Source: Phyllostachys edulis
Taxonomy: Eukaryota > Streptophyta > Magnoliopsida > Poales > Poaceae
Assembly: GCA_036346405.1 (NCBI GenBank)
Contig: CM070567.1
Location: forward strand, 43,133,470-43,197,469
Direction of reading: 5' to 3'
Length of the DNA: 64,000 nucleotides
The translations under genes and the position numbers were made by a program. The notes under the pieces were generated by a model. That model worked only from the letters and a program-made list of their open reading frames with translations. It was not told the DNA's origin and made no database searches. Shown in pieces: positions 27,385-39,000 of this stretch (position 1 is the stretch's first letter; each line of letters opens with the position of its first letter).

Positions 27385-30192
27385 ATGTGGAGATGATATT
27401 GAGATACCGCATGAAGAAAATGATGTTTTGTTATGCGTGCAATGAATGCGCATTCCCTGCTTGTCGACTTGTTACGAGTATGAGTGTCTGGAGGGCTCGC
27501 AATATGCCCTCAATGCAAGACCCGGCACAAACGCCACAAAGGTTTGGCTTTTCCTCCTTAAACTTGGTTGAACTTGTCACTTTGTTTTATATACCGAATT
27601 GAGAAATTGAAGAAAAATGATGTTATTCTCGTAGTCCTCGAGTCCATGGGGATGAGGAGGAAGAAGGTTCCGATGACATTGAGAAAGAGTTTGCTTTCAA
27701 TATAGCTGGAATATCGAATACAATGCCTTCGGGCCATATTTCTATCGCAGAAAGCTCATTGGGTTTGTGGGATATGAGTAATTCTAGTATGGAAAATAGT
27801 GGATCAAGTGTTCCACTCCTGACTTATGGTGAAGAGGTAATTGAGCTTAGAAATGTTGATCTATGCATCAATGCTTCTGCTTCTACAAAGCTAAAATTTT
27901 GCGCTTATGAATTCCTCCCGATCATCATACTCTTATTGTATACCCCAACATTGGAGAAATTCGCCATTGAACCCTTGTATGCTTCTCTTTGGTTACTTAG
28001 TTTTCTCGTGCTACTCTATGCTAATCACCATATACTTTTTGTACTATTAGAGTATTGAGAGTCGATCATCGCTTTTGTCATTGCCCAAAGATAACCAAGA
28101 CCAATAAATCCCAATAAGGATCCATTGCTCGTAAAAACATAATTGAGGAGTGGAAAAGAAAGCAATCAGATAAATTGCGAAGGTTTCTTCGATGGTGGAG
28201 GGCCCGATGGATATGATTTTGATGATGATGATATTCACATGTAAGTTTATTGTTTCATATCCGCAATATGAGGAATTACAAAAACTTCATGCCTTTCGCA
28301 ATTGATTATGCCATATGTTAGTCATTTCAACAAGTTGTGTGCATTGCACCTATTCAGGCATGGTTGGCCTAGGTGAAGTTTTTTCATAAGCCGCTTTTAG
28401 TTGGCTTCTGTGTTATAAGCTCCAAAAGGTTCTTCCCACTAGCTTAGGGTTGGGTTATCAAGTGGTAGAAGGACTAAAGCTTATTAGATTAGCTCAAAAT
28501 ATGTTACCCTACCTTGACATCACTTATAAGCATGTAAGGTGATCAAGCTAGGCTAGGCCAAATAGGACCGGGTTATCCTCGCTCATATTTCTTAGTTATG
28601 TAGCCAAGAGTTGCATGCTCACAGATAGATAAAGACGATTCAAATTAAGTCATAAACTTCTATGATTTCTTCAGGCCAGCCCATTCTGTGATGATTAGTA
28701 TTAGGTGCTTTTAGGATCTTCCCTGTTACATATGTTACTTTGGCGGTTCTATCTACATCATTTGATTTTTGTCGAGCAAGTACTTGCCTTGTTTCTTTAA
28801 CAAGTTCTACTCCATTTTAGGTGTGATGAAAGCAGACAACAATTGTCAAGGAAGTTACCTATTGCTTCTGGCAAAATAAATCCTTACAGGATTGTAATCA
28901 TATTGCGACTGGCCATTCTTGGCTTGTTTTTCCATTATCGAATTCAGAATCCTATCCATGATGCTTATTGGATATGGTTGACTTCAGTTATTTGTGAAAT
29001 TTGGTTTGCTTTTTCTTGGATTTTGGACCAATTCCCCAAGTGGTACCCGATAGAGAGAGAAACATACTTGGACCGCCTATCATCAAGGTAAATTTTCCAT
29101 ATGAACTTCATTTAAGACCTGAAAGTAATTATAATCTCTAATTTGGAAAATTCCTGAACCATAAGTTCCACTTCCTTAGGTATGAGAAGGAAGGAAAACC
29201 ATTAGAGCTTGCTCCAATTGATATATTTATCAGTACAGTTGATCAAATGAAAGAACCTCCTTTAATTACCGCAAATACTGTTTTGTCCATACTGTCTGTG
29301 GATTATCCTATTGATAAAGTTGCTTGCTATGTATCGGATGATGGTGCTGCCGTGCTTACCTTTGAAGCACTTACAGAGACTGGTGTATTCGCAAGGAAGT
29401 GGGTCCCGTTCTGTAAGAAGTATAAAATTGAGCCTTAGGTTCCAGAATGTTATTTTGCTCAGAAAATTGACTATCTAAGAGATAAAGTTCATCCAGAGTT
29501 TGTTCGAGAACGCCGTGCATTCATAGGCTTCTTGTGAACATGAAACTTGAGGTAACTTAGAAAATTTGAGTATCTAATAAATAAAGTTCATCCAGAGTTT
29601 GTTAGAGTGTGTCATGCAATGAAGGTTAGTTCATATGAAAAGCTTATGAAATGAAACTACTTACCACTTCATTTAATAACTTACTTTTATTCATATCTGC
29701 GTTCATAGGCTTCTTTAAATATGAAACTCTAAGGTAATGTTATACGCACCATCGATACAACCATGTGCATGCTAAGAGTTAATGCAAGACTTAGAGCTGC
29801 GAGACTGAGTGTGTTGAAGAATCAACTCCTAATTTTGTATTTTCCATTGTCCTGGTAACAACAATACCATGTGTTTTTTTTTGTACAAGTACATAGGCTC
29901 CAATCACTTCACCAAATTTACTTTACATATGAATTCTTGACCAGCTTGTTGTCTTCCTTATCAACCTAACTTGGTTTGACAGATGGTTTACTTGCTACTA
30001 TGTGTTTTCAACGCTTTTAAGTTATCGTTAACATATATTTTGATTTTGCACGTAGAGAGAATATGAGGAATTCAAGGTCTGTGTAAATGCACTTGTTGCT
30101 AACTCACAGAAAATTCTTGAGGGGGCATGGTCCTTGCCGGAAGGAGCTCCATGGCCTGGAAACAATTTCTGAGACCATGCTGGAATGATCTA
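27385..30192 (+). pseudogene. Captured N-terminal half of a cellulose synthase (CesA) gene
   Basis: Exon-intron structure is retained. Pieces are 27385-27541 (RING-type zinc finger with CNECAFPACR and CYEYE; one frameshift), 27635-27835 (acidic HGDEEEEGSDDIEKEF to LTYGEE) and about 28127-28240 (linker IEEWKRKQSDKL). They continue with 28821-29087 (LSRKLPIASGKINPYR, the first two membrane helices and QFPKWYPIERETYLDRL), 29180-29545 (first catalytic block YVSDDGAAVLTFE, WVPFCKKYKIEP) and 30056-30192 (EYEEFKV, GAPWPGNN). Most splice sites are recognisable. The fragment stops before the second catalytic Asp motif and QxxRW, so it cannot make cellulose. A stop after KIEP, a missing exon boundary near 29520 and other changes confirm decay. 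The isoform is not assigned. Confidence 0.88.
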
Positions 30193-31579
30193 GGTTGGGT
30201 GCTTTTATTTGGCTTTACTACTAATTTAATATTACTCCATTTCCTTGCTTACTTGATGCCGAGTCCGCACACGCACATGACACGGTGCAAGAAAATGAGG
30301 TGCTGGTAAGGCCATGACACCACTACAAGACAATCGATGATGCAAAAGGAAAAACATTAGCTTGGCCTTCAACTTTTGTATGTTTGTCTTGGCTTGCTTT
30401 ACTTTCAATGAGTTATCTCTATATCATACATACTTATACCCCTACAATTTATTGTTGTCCATGCAGGTTGAAAAGGTTAATGGTTGAATTTTCTATTTGG
30501 ATCTATTCCTCACCAACTCATCAAGACAAAGAAGAGACTTCATGAAGAATAGCTAGCGATACTTATGTTTGGCTTTTTAGGACTCAATTTAGACTTGTTA
30601 TCATGTTTAGTATTTTCAACAAACTCCAGTTGATGTATGGAATGATGTGAATGACAATACCTTTATTTATTTCCATGTGCAATGCAACCTATATTTTTAG
30701 TATTCTTATATTGAGTTGTATAACTTTTATATTCTCAAACATTGAATGAAAAGTATTGAGATAATAGTTCGTGTATTTTCATAAATTGCAAAAATAATTA
30801 TTATTTCATCATATTGTTGAATTTGCTACAAATATGAAACTGTTTATAAAAATGTGGTGTTGATAACAAACATGTGTTGCTTACAAGTGTTTGTTGTTCA
30901 AATATGTGCCACATGTGTTGTTATAAATAGATAAATGTGTTGCAGTTCTATATGTCAAAGCAACACCTATTCTTATGTATAACAACATTTAATTTGTGTT
31001 GCACAGGCTCATCCTAGCAACGCCACCTATAACAACACTTAACATTTATGTTGCTAGAATCAGCAACAACACTTTTTCGTACATACAACAACACATGCCT
31101 ATGTTGCTATATGTCAGTCCTGTAGTAGTGTGAGGAGCAAGGAGGGGATGCCGGAGTCGTGGGCGATAGGGGAACAGATAAAGAGCACTGGGGTGGCAGG
31201 GAGCTAGGGAGCTGCGTGCACGGCGCAGGTGGCTCTGGGGCGTGCTGACCAAGGGTAGAAGAAAGGCAGGGGAAGACTCGAGCGTTGGGGAGGCCAAGGG
31301 CAGCTGGGCCGGGCCAAAAGGGGAAAAGGGAGATGGGCCGGGGCCCAAGGGAGACTTGAATTTGAAAAAGAGATTCAAATTCAAATTTGAATATGAGAAT
31401 TGAAAGGAGGTTCAAGATAGAGTTTTGAATTGAGGCTGAGGCTAAAGATTTTTGAACATACACTTAAATTTGAAATATGCTTTTGCAAACCAAAGGACAA
31501 TGGTAATTACTATTCACATATGAAAACAGAAATGTTACAAACCTACTCACCTTAAACGGAATCTTGACCTCGAGATTCG

Positions 31580-33860
31580 AGCTGCTCCAGAAACAGGGAT
31601 GAGAAATCTATCTTCAGTTGATATTCTCGCTCCCAGGTGGCTTCTTTTGCTGATTGGTTGCTCACTGAACTTTGCAAAGGCAGATGATTTGGTGTCTGGT
31701 TTGCTTCTCCACGATGTCAAGAATCTTGATCGGATGTTCTGGGTAAGTCAGATCCTTCTGAAGTGCGATGGCTTTGATGGGAGTCTGCTCTTCAGGTACC
31801 CTGAGACATTTCTTGAGCTGTGAGAAGTGAAACACATTGTGAACGTCCGACAAATTTTCAGGTAGCTCTAGCTGATAGGCGTCTTCTCCACGCTTGGTGG
31901 TGATTGGGAACGGGCCTATGTATCTTGGTGTGAGTTTGCCTTTCACTTTAAATCTTTGGGTTCCACGAAGCGGTGACACTTTGAGATACACATTATCTCC
32001 AACTTCAAAGGTTAATTCCATTTGACGGTTGTCGGCATAACTCTTTTGTCAGGACTGAGCTATTTGGAGGCGATATCTGATCAGTTGAACTTTCTCTTTA
32101 GCTTGCTTGAGGGTATCTGGTCCGAAGATATATCCTTCTCCTGATTCTGACCAATGCAAAGGGGTTCTGCATTTTCTTCCGTAGAGTGCTTCAAACGGGG
32201 ACATTTTTAGACTTGATTGAAAACTGTTGTTGTATGCGAACTCGACATACGGTAAGCATTTCTCCTAATCTACGGTAAATTCCGAACCATAGGCTCGAAG
32301 CATGTCTTCTAGAATTTGATTTGTCTTTTTGGTCTAACCATCGGTGTGAGGATGATACGCCGTGCTGAAGGCAAGGTGGGTTCTGAGTGCGTCATGCAAA
32401 CTAGCCCAAAAATGTGAGGTGAACTGAGAACCTCGATCTGAGACTATTCTCTTGGGTACTCCATGTAGACACACAATACAAGCCATATATAACTCAGCTA
32501 ATTTGTCTCCCTTGTAGGTTGTCTTCACTAGGATGAAATGGGTGACTTTAGTTAATCTATCAACTATAACCCATACCGAGTCACATCCGGACTTGGTTCG
32601 AGGCAGACCTGTAATGAAATCCATTCCAATTTCTTCCCATTTCCGCTGAGAGATTTGTAGCGGTTGAAGCAATCCTGCTGGCCTCTAGTGTTCGGCTTTG
32701 ATTCGCTGATGTACATCACAACAAGCTACAAACTTGGTGATGTCTCTTTTCATTCGTGGCCACCAAAATAGAATATTCATATCTTGATACATCTTGGTGC
32801 TGCCTGGATGCAGTGTGTAAGTTATGTTGTGTGCTTCCTTCAATATCAAATCCTTGAGTTCCTTCTGGTGGGGAACAGAGACATTTCCCATACCATAGGA
32901 TTCCTTGCTGATCTGCGATCATCTTAGAGGCTTTTCCTTTGGTCATGAGATGCTTGAATCTCCGAACTCCATGGTGTCCTTCTTGAGCGGTCTTGATTTG
33001 CTCTTCTAGAGTTGGATGTTCTTCAACAGCGGCTAGGGTGCCTTGTTCTATTAACCCAAGGTTGAGTGCCTTAAATTCCTTGTAGAGCTCAGGTTGATGC
33101 TCTTGGATCATGATGTTACTGCAGTAGGACTTACAGCTTAATGCATCAGCAACTACATTAGCCTTTCCAGGATGATAATGGACATCCAAATTGTAATATT
33201 TTATTAGCTCTAACTATCTTCTTTGTCGGAGGTTAAGATCTGATTGGGTGAAAATGTACTTGAGACTCTTATGGTCTATGTAGATATCACAATGATTCCC
33301 AATCAGGTAATGCCACCAAAACTTTAAGGCATGCACTACTACTGCTAACTCCAAATCATGAGTTGGGTAGTTGTCTTCGTGAGGGTGGAGCTGTCTAGAT
33401 GCATATGCTACAACTTTTCCTCCTTGCATGAGTACGCAACCAAGACCTTAGCGTGAAGCATCACAATAAACTTCAAAGTCCTGGTGTATGTCTGGTAGGA
33501 TTAACACTGGTGCAGAAGTTAACTTCTTTAATTCTTGGAAACTCTTTTCACAAGCTTCTGTCCATTCATACTTCTTTTCCTTTTTAAGCAAATGGGTCAT
33601 CGGTTTGGAGAATTTAGAGAATCCTTCAATGAAGCATCTGTAGTATCCAGCCAAACCGAGAAAACTACGCACTTCAGTTACTGAGATAGGCTGCTTCCAA
33701 TCCAAAACAACTTCTACTTTGGATGAATCAACTTGCGACTCCTTTAGCGGATACAGTGTGTTTGAGGAAACTGATTTCTCGAAGCCAAAATTCATATTTA
33801 CTGTACTTGGCATAAAGCTGGTGCTCTTTAAGCTTTTCTAGGACCAAATGTAGATGTTCA
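31580..33860 (-). pseudogene. Chromovirus pol remnant: RT thumb, RNase H, integrase, chromodomain-like tail
   Basis: In order on the minus strand: RT C-terminal YAKYSKYEFW (about 33800); FLGLAGYYRCFIEGFSK (33640); RNase H with VYCDAS and HALKFWWHYL (33460-33210); zinc-binding H2C2 region with LHPGSTKMYQD (32890-32690); integrase IGMDFITGLP and IVSDRGSQF (32640-32420); and C-terminal VYLKVSPLRGTQRFKVKG plus DVHNVFHFSQLKKCLRVPEE followed by a chromodomain-like IKILD block (32020-31660). The RT palm with YxDD is absent. The third integrase acidic residue is Lys (TKKT), the last zinc Cys is His (CCDVHQR), and several stops replace Gln or Trp codons. The ends resemble the Tekay/Del chromovirus lineage. 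Confidence 0.85.
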
Positions 33861-33884
33861 GAGTTTAGGACTCTAGCACTAGGA

Positions 33885-34135
33885 GGTTTGCTAGGAATCT
33901 AGAATTTTTCACAGTAATCTCTACTCTGGGACTTACTGAGGCAGCAAATTAAATAAGTGTCTCTCGGGTGAACTAAGTACCACGGGTTTCTTTAACTTGA
34001 ATGGTTGGCAAATTCAGCCTTACAACAAAGTTCTTTGATACAAAAGAGTGCGAAGCTCCAGCATTGAACATAACATGCGCTGGTACTGATTTAACGAGAA
34101 ACATACTCATTAGTACTCCTGACACTTCTGTGTAG
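33885..34135 (-). pseudogene. Retropepsin-like protease remnant with altered active site
   Basis: The minus strand encodes VMFNAGASHSFVSKNFV, matching the active-site segment of chromovirus proteases (normally hydrophobic-D-S/T-G-A-(S/T)-H-S-F). The catalytic Asp is Asn here. Stops flank it. It joins the RT thumb region within about 60 codons, so the palm and fingers of RT have been deleted. Confidence 0.7.
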
Positions 34136-34171
34136 TCTGGCTACCCTCCTTAAGATGAAAGGTGCCCGATA

Positions 34172-35107
34172 CTAGTTGTCTTTGCCAACTTCATTCATGA
34201 TGAGTCTCACAGCGGCTTGGAAACTTGTCCGTTGCAACTCGACCGCTTTGGTTAGCAATAGGCGTAGGGAGCAATCTTTGAGACAGTGGTCTTGTCCTTC
34301 GCAAAGGAAGCATGTAACTTTAAGCATCGGGCATTCTCTTGGCTGGTGATCCTCATCACAGTTGGGGCAGTTTACATAGCATTGGTCTACCTGATGTCCT
34401 TTTTCTCCACAACGCATGCATGCTACTTGATTCATAGGGCAGCCGTCTGAGTGATGGTGTTCTTCACAGCGGGGACAGTAGGGGACTGAGCACGTGTAGC
34501 AATAGTGTCCATATTGACCACATGTGAAGCATGCTCCTCTTGCGTCTTGTCGTATTGGAGGACATAATTGGGTGACATGTCCTATCTTGCCACATTCAAA
34601 GCATATAGCATTTAGTAGAGCATTTGGGCCTGGTATTAGAACTTCAGCATGTACAGCTTGCTTTTTGCTGGGGCTCTTGATAAGTTCTTTGTTGCCAAGG
34701 CTAAGGTTGGTGGCGATGAAATTCCTTGCTGGTTCTTCAAGATTCCGTTAGGGACATCTGTTCATATAGTGTCCTATACTACCACAATAGAAACATTTGT
34801 GTTTCTTGCCTTGCTTCTTCTGGGGGCATCTATTGGCAAAGTGCCCTTTTTTTCTACAGTTGAAGCAGTGAAGGTTAGCTGCTGGGTTGGACGTTGCAGA
34901 TCGTCCAGTGTAGTGAAGAGTGCGGAGACCATTCCCACTGGGACACGGAGTTAGAGGTGGAGCTCTTGGTGGTTGGGACATTGGCTGTCTGAATGACGAG
35001 CTGCCAAGAAATGCTGACTGATGGGGGTAGCTGTCTTGTAGCCTCTACGCTGACATCCTTTTGCGACTAGCATCACTTCCTTGTGCTACTGCTCTCTTAG
35101 GTGCCAT
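34172..35107 (-). pseudogene. Gag C-terminal region with eight CCHC-type zinc knuckles
   Basis: A possible ATG at 35105-35107 (MAPKRAVAQG) leads into a Pro/Ser-rich linker. A series of knuckles follows: CFNCRKKGHFANRC, CFYCGSIGHYMNRC, then a stop and linker, CFECGKIGHVTQLC, CFTCGQYGHYCYTC, CPRCEEHHHSDGC, CMRCGEKGHQVDQC, CPNCDEDHQPREC and CFLCEGQDHCLKDC. Six fit CX2CX4HX4C; the fifth and seventh fit CX2CX3HX4C. Plant gypsy Gag usually has one knuckle. The expected capsid domain of about 250 residues is not seen upstream. The frame is open from 34435 to 34172, and one stop and a frame change occur near 34740. Function would be nucleic-acid binding. Confidence 0.75.
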
Positions 35108-35404
35108 CTGAGGGAACAACTCATCTTAGAACTAGAGGAGATATATGAGGGTTTACTAGCCCTCTATAGCACACAGAAAACTTGAACCAACAAGGGAAAC
35201 GATCAAATATAATACAAAGCCTAGAGTGGCTACATTATATTAAGGAGTTAGGTGTTACATGACTCCTAAAGCACAGTATATAGGCCATGCTAAGCGACAA
35301 CACAAGATACAAACACATTGTCTACAAAAGAAGGAAACAGAAAGTGCTTGCAACCAAAAGACTACCTAGCAAGCACTGCTGGCTAACCTAGACTAAGCCT
35401 AACT

Positions 35405-35792
35405 ACTCCAACATGACAATGAAGATCTTGTGGTTGGATTCTCCTTCCTGGAGGGGCGGTAGGTAGCAGAAGGGCGATCCCAGTAGAAGATCCTCGTGCA
35501 TCTCGCTCAGGCAGGTGCAGGTGAAGCGTGCTGCGTCTTGGACTGCTTCCTCACAGCTACTCTAGGGAGTCTCGGGTCAGAAGGTGTGAACGATGAACTC
35601 ACCTTCTCTGGCATAGAGGAAAACGCCCATGGCCCACGACTCTTGGGCCAGGGTCTGGGTCTTCCGGCCTCTAAAAGGCTTGTGCTGGTAATCCAGGTGT
35701 TGTATGAGATGGCGGAGAATGTTCACGAACTCGCCTTCGTCTTCTCCGTGAGAGAAAAAGTCCCACTGGCCATCAGATGACGGGGTTGCCAT
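35405..35792 (-). pseudogene. Unassigned 5' ORF of the chromovirus-like element
   Basis: Starts with MATPSSDGQWDFFSHGEDEG at 35792, about 200 bp inside the 5' LTR and PBS. It continues in the same frame past two stops with AVQDAARFTCTCLSEMHEDL and SPFCYLPPLQEGESN to a stop near 35404. Acidic, with no domain that I can name with certainty. Its position (between PBS and gag) suggests either an extra ORF of the family or captured sequence in place of the capsid domain. Confidence 0.5.
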
Positions 35793-36002
35793 CTATAATT
35801 TTTGAAACAAGAGAGAGAGACATAATTGAGTAAAAACTCAAGTGAAGTCAAGGTAAGTGAAGATCTAAAAGAGAAGAGCAAGAGCAATAAGTACGTTATA
35901 TTTTGGTCAAAACTTTTCTTAGCTTTAGAAAATAAGACTCACGTCCTTAGGCTCGACCAGTCTAACTAAGGCTCCTACAGTTGTATGCTTTGATACCAGC
36001 TC
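35793..36002 (-). promoter_or_regulatory. Leader and primer-binding site of the chromovirus-like element
   Basis: On the minus strand, just after the 5' LTR end (36003), TGGTATCAAAGC (35987-35998) is complementary to the 3' end of initiator tRNA-Met with one mismatch. The remainder to 35793 is the untranslated leader. Confidence 0.7.
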
Positions 36003-39000
36003 TATCGGATCTGGATTTTGTAATCCAGAATCCTCTATGAAAACATAGTGCTATTCCTAGATCAGTAGTTAGCACTCACAGAATACATCACTGAATCAAT
36101 TCATACACGATGTCAACTAAATCATTTATTAATTAACACATCAGAGTTTACATAGACCGCATCGGGTCAAGTTTTACATTAAGGGCCTAATGCATAAAAA
36201 GATTACATCACAAAAGTAGCGAAGCGACAATGTATAAAAGGGGAGAGCACATCTCCACAGCAAGCGATCGGGGTAACTCAGGTATTTAATCGATATTACC
36301 CAATGACTTGGATAATATTAGTTGTACGCGAGCACCAACGGAGTCAGCCAGACTGAGGCGAGACCTAGACTAAAAGAACTAAACTACTCCTCATCATCTC
36401 CTGGGCCTCCAACTTCTGGACCCTTGTAGTAGTCATAATGTCTATGATTTCCTGCTTTTGAGGGTTTTGGGGGGAAAGAGCGAGGATGAGCACAACTTCT
36501 GTGCTCGCGAGCAAACACACAAAATACAATAATATACATGCAAGGCTAAACAAGGATGGCCCGGTTTTTTTATTTGCTAAAGCAATGTTTTCAATTATCA
36601 TAATTACAAATTCCTATCACTTAGCATTTTAACCAAATTGCATTTTATTAAAGAGAGTAATTGTGCAATATTAAATAACAACAGAGGTTACCTCCACCTT
36701 ATGCTTATTTTTAATCGTGGTTACCTCCACCTAATAACAGCACTAGGGTTCATTCCCCTAGGAAAATCCAAATTTAGGGCTAGGTGAGCCAGCTGCATTT
36801 TTCATCCCACCATAAAGATTTTAAAATAGAACTAACTCTAGTAAGTTCCCATGTTCGCCTTTGACCATAGACATGACTGTTTAAATAGTTTAGACTCTGC
36901 AGAGGCAGTACACTGTACCCACAAGAGACAATCAAACTCGTTACCCCACATGATTCCTTAGTCATGTAGTTGAGAGATCATCACAGTAACTTTTCAAATT
37001 ACTTTGCCCCTTCCACCATCTCACCCACATGGGCTTCTCCCACTTGCGGTGGGTCTCATAAGTTGTGCGGGATGTTCACCACCACGACTAGCATAGCTGG
37101 CAACTTCACCCTCCTGTGGTGTCCCATTCAAGCTCAATCGTAACCAATGCTTGCACGACCTTACTCTGCCATCGGTGAGATGATTTCTATGGTTCAGTAA
37201 ATTTACTAAGCCAAGTTACACTTTGTTGACTTGTGGTTGTACTTGTTTTACAATAGGAGGTCATGACAAGATTAAGTCCTTAATTCATTCGGACGGTTCA
37301 TCCCACATACCAACCACTCTTGTGCTCCGACGGCACCCACCACCATTTCATTCGCCCAGATGTGGAATAGCAAGTTATTAGGGTTTTGAGAAGTAAAACC
37401 AAATTATCTCATTTACTTCAGTCATGGACCTCCAATGACTGTCCAAAACCAATTCATGTTTGAAGAGATGATGATTAGGGTATTTTAATGCCCTAGTACT
37501 TAAGCAAGACTAGCATGCTGCTTAAGTACAACATATACTAGTAATTACCACATAAATACTAGGGTGACATGGAATAATGGATTTCAATTGTCAAAGGATG
37601 GTATAATAATTAATTAATCATCAAATGGGTGTTTAACTACCTTAAGATTTAATATACATTTGATTAAGGAATTAAAGCGTGCAATTTTGGTCATTTAAAT
37701 GAATATAATTTACATAAAATGTAGGCTCAAAATGATCAAAGTATCGACTTGCTTGGATTGAAGGTAAGAGAGTCTTGACAATCTTGTGCTTGATCAAAAT
37801 GGAGGTCTCCTGCTTCTTCGGACCCTAATCGGACGAACGTACTGAAAAAAGTAACAAACAAGCAAAGAGAGCAAATAAATACTAAAGAAATAATAAATGA
37901 ACTCCAAATTAAACAAGACCAGTGCCATTAGTAAGATCTTGAATTTACAAAATTTTAGAAACAAATTTCATAGTTTTTGGAGCTATAACGAAGGAGAACG
38001 GAATTTTTGAAGTTGAAAAGGAATCAAACCGGGAAAATAGAAAGAAGAGAGAGGAAGTCCCTCTGATACGTGGGCCCGCTGCACAGCGTTTGGTCTGAAC
38101 GTGTTCGGACGGTCCGAACATTCCAACGCGTCGGTCCGAACATTCACGCTCGGTCCAAATGTTCACGCTCTTGGGTGCTTGTGGCCATGAGCTCGCCGGC
38201 GGCAAAGGCTTCCACGGTGGTAGTGGCCATGCATAAAAATGGAATGCTAGTGCTGAGGCGGAGCCGGTGACGGTGGTGGCGCGGCGAGGAAAAGGCAGCG
38301 GCGGCACTGTCATGGCGGCGAGGGTGGCCCGGTGGTGCTTTGAGCCGGGGAAGAGGAGCATGAGCATCATGGAGGTCCATGGAGCTCACCGGAGGCAACG
38401 GTGGAGCGTTGGGATGCTTGAGGTGGGCTGTCGGCGCTGGCCATGGTGGTGGCTGGGTGGGTGACACGGAGAGGCTTTCCAAAGATGGAGAAGGTGCTCG
38501 GGGCAGCTTGCGGTGGCTTTGGGGCGTCGAGGAGGTCCTCCTGGTGGTGGCGATTGGGCTGAGGCAGTGAGGAGGTCGAAGGACACCGAAGGGGCTGATT
38601 TGGCTGGAGAGGAGGAAGAAAACCCAAATCGAGTGATTATGTGGTGGTGCTTACCAGTGAGTGGAGGGGCGATGTGGGGAGAGCAAAGGGGGCACAGGGG
38701 AGCCTTTTATAGCCGCAAGAGGAGTGAGGTTAAAGGAGCCGTTGGAGGGTGGTCAAGGCGGCGCAGTGTCCCGTGGCAGCCATGGTGTGGGCGGGCGAAG
38801 CGATGGCATCATGGTGAAGACCTAGGGAGCCTGGGCAGGTAGGAGCTAGACGACACGATGAGGCGAAGCACGAAGGCGTCTTGCGCGCGGTGATGCGAAG
38901 CAGCAGTGCGGCGTTAGTGCTCCTCGCAAGCGCGCAGGGCTCGACGCTCTAGAGCGTGGCGAGGACGCGATGGCGTCACAGGCGTGGCAAGGGTGAGCTG

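Larger units (their letters stand above)
25222..31130 (+). mobile_element. Non-autonomous CACTA element with a transduplicated cellulose synthase fragment, 5909 bp
   Basis: Termini CACTACAACAGGACTGAC and, inverted, CACTACTACAGGACTGAC. The 3-bp TSD TGA is at 25219-25221 and 31131-31133, and the empty site is intact in the other LTR near 39010-39025. Subterminal TGTTGT/ACAACA-type repeats crowd both ends (25240-25400 and 30850-31120). No transposase is recognisable. The interior holds a GC-rich pyrimidine-skewed leader (25540-26150) and then CesA exons and introns in order. The GC-rich 5' part may be the 5' end of the donor gene or of another captured gene. Confidence 0.93.
18120..31539 (-). 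repeat. 3' LTR of the chromovirus-like element (holds two nested elements)
   Basis: TGTCGG at 18120 to TGTTACA at 31539. Its three parts (18120-19502, 23587-25221, 31131-31539) align collinearly with 36003-39447. A minus-strand promoter core, CTATAAAAGGC, is at 24901-24911. The antisense frames in 24150-25340 and 20020-21800 are composition-driven and carry no domain. Confidence 0.88.
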
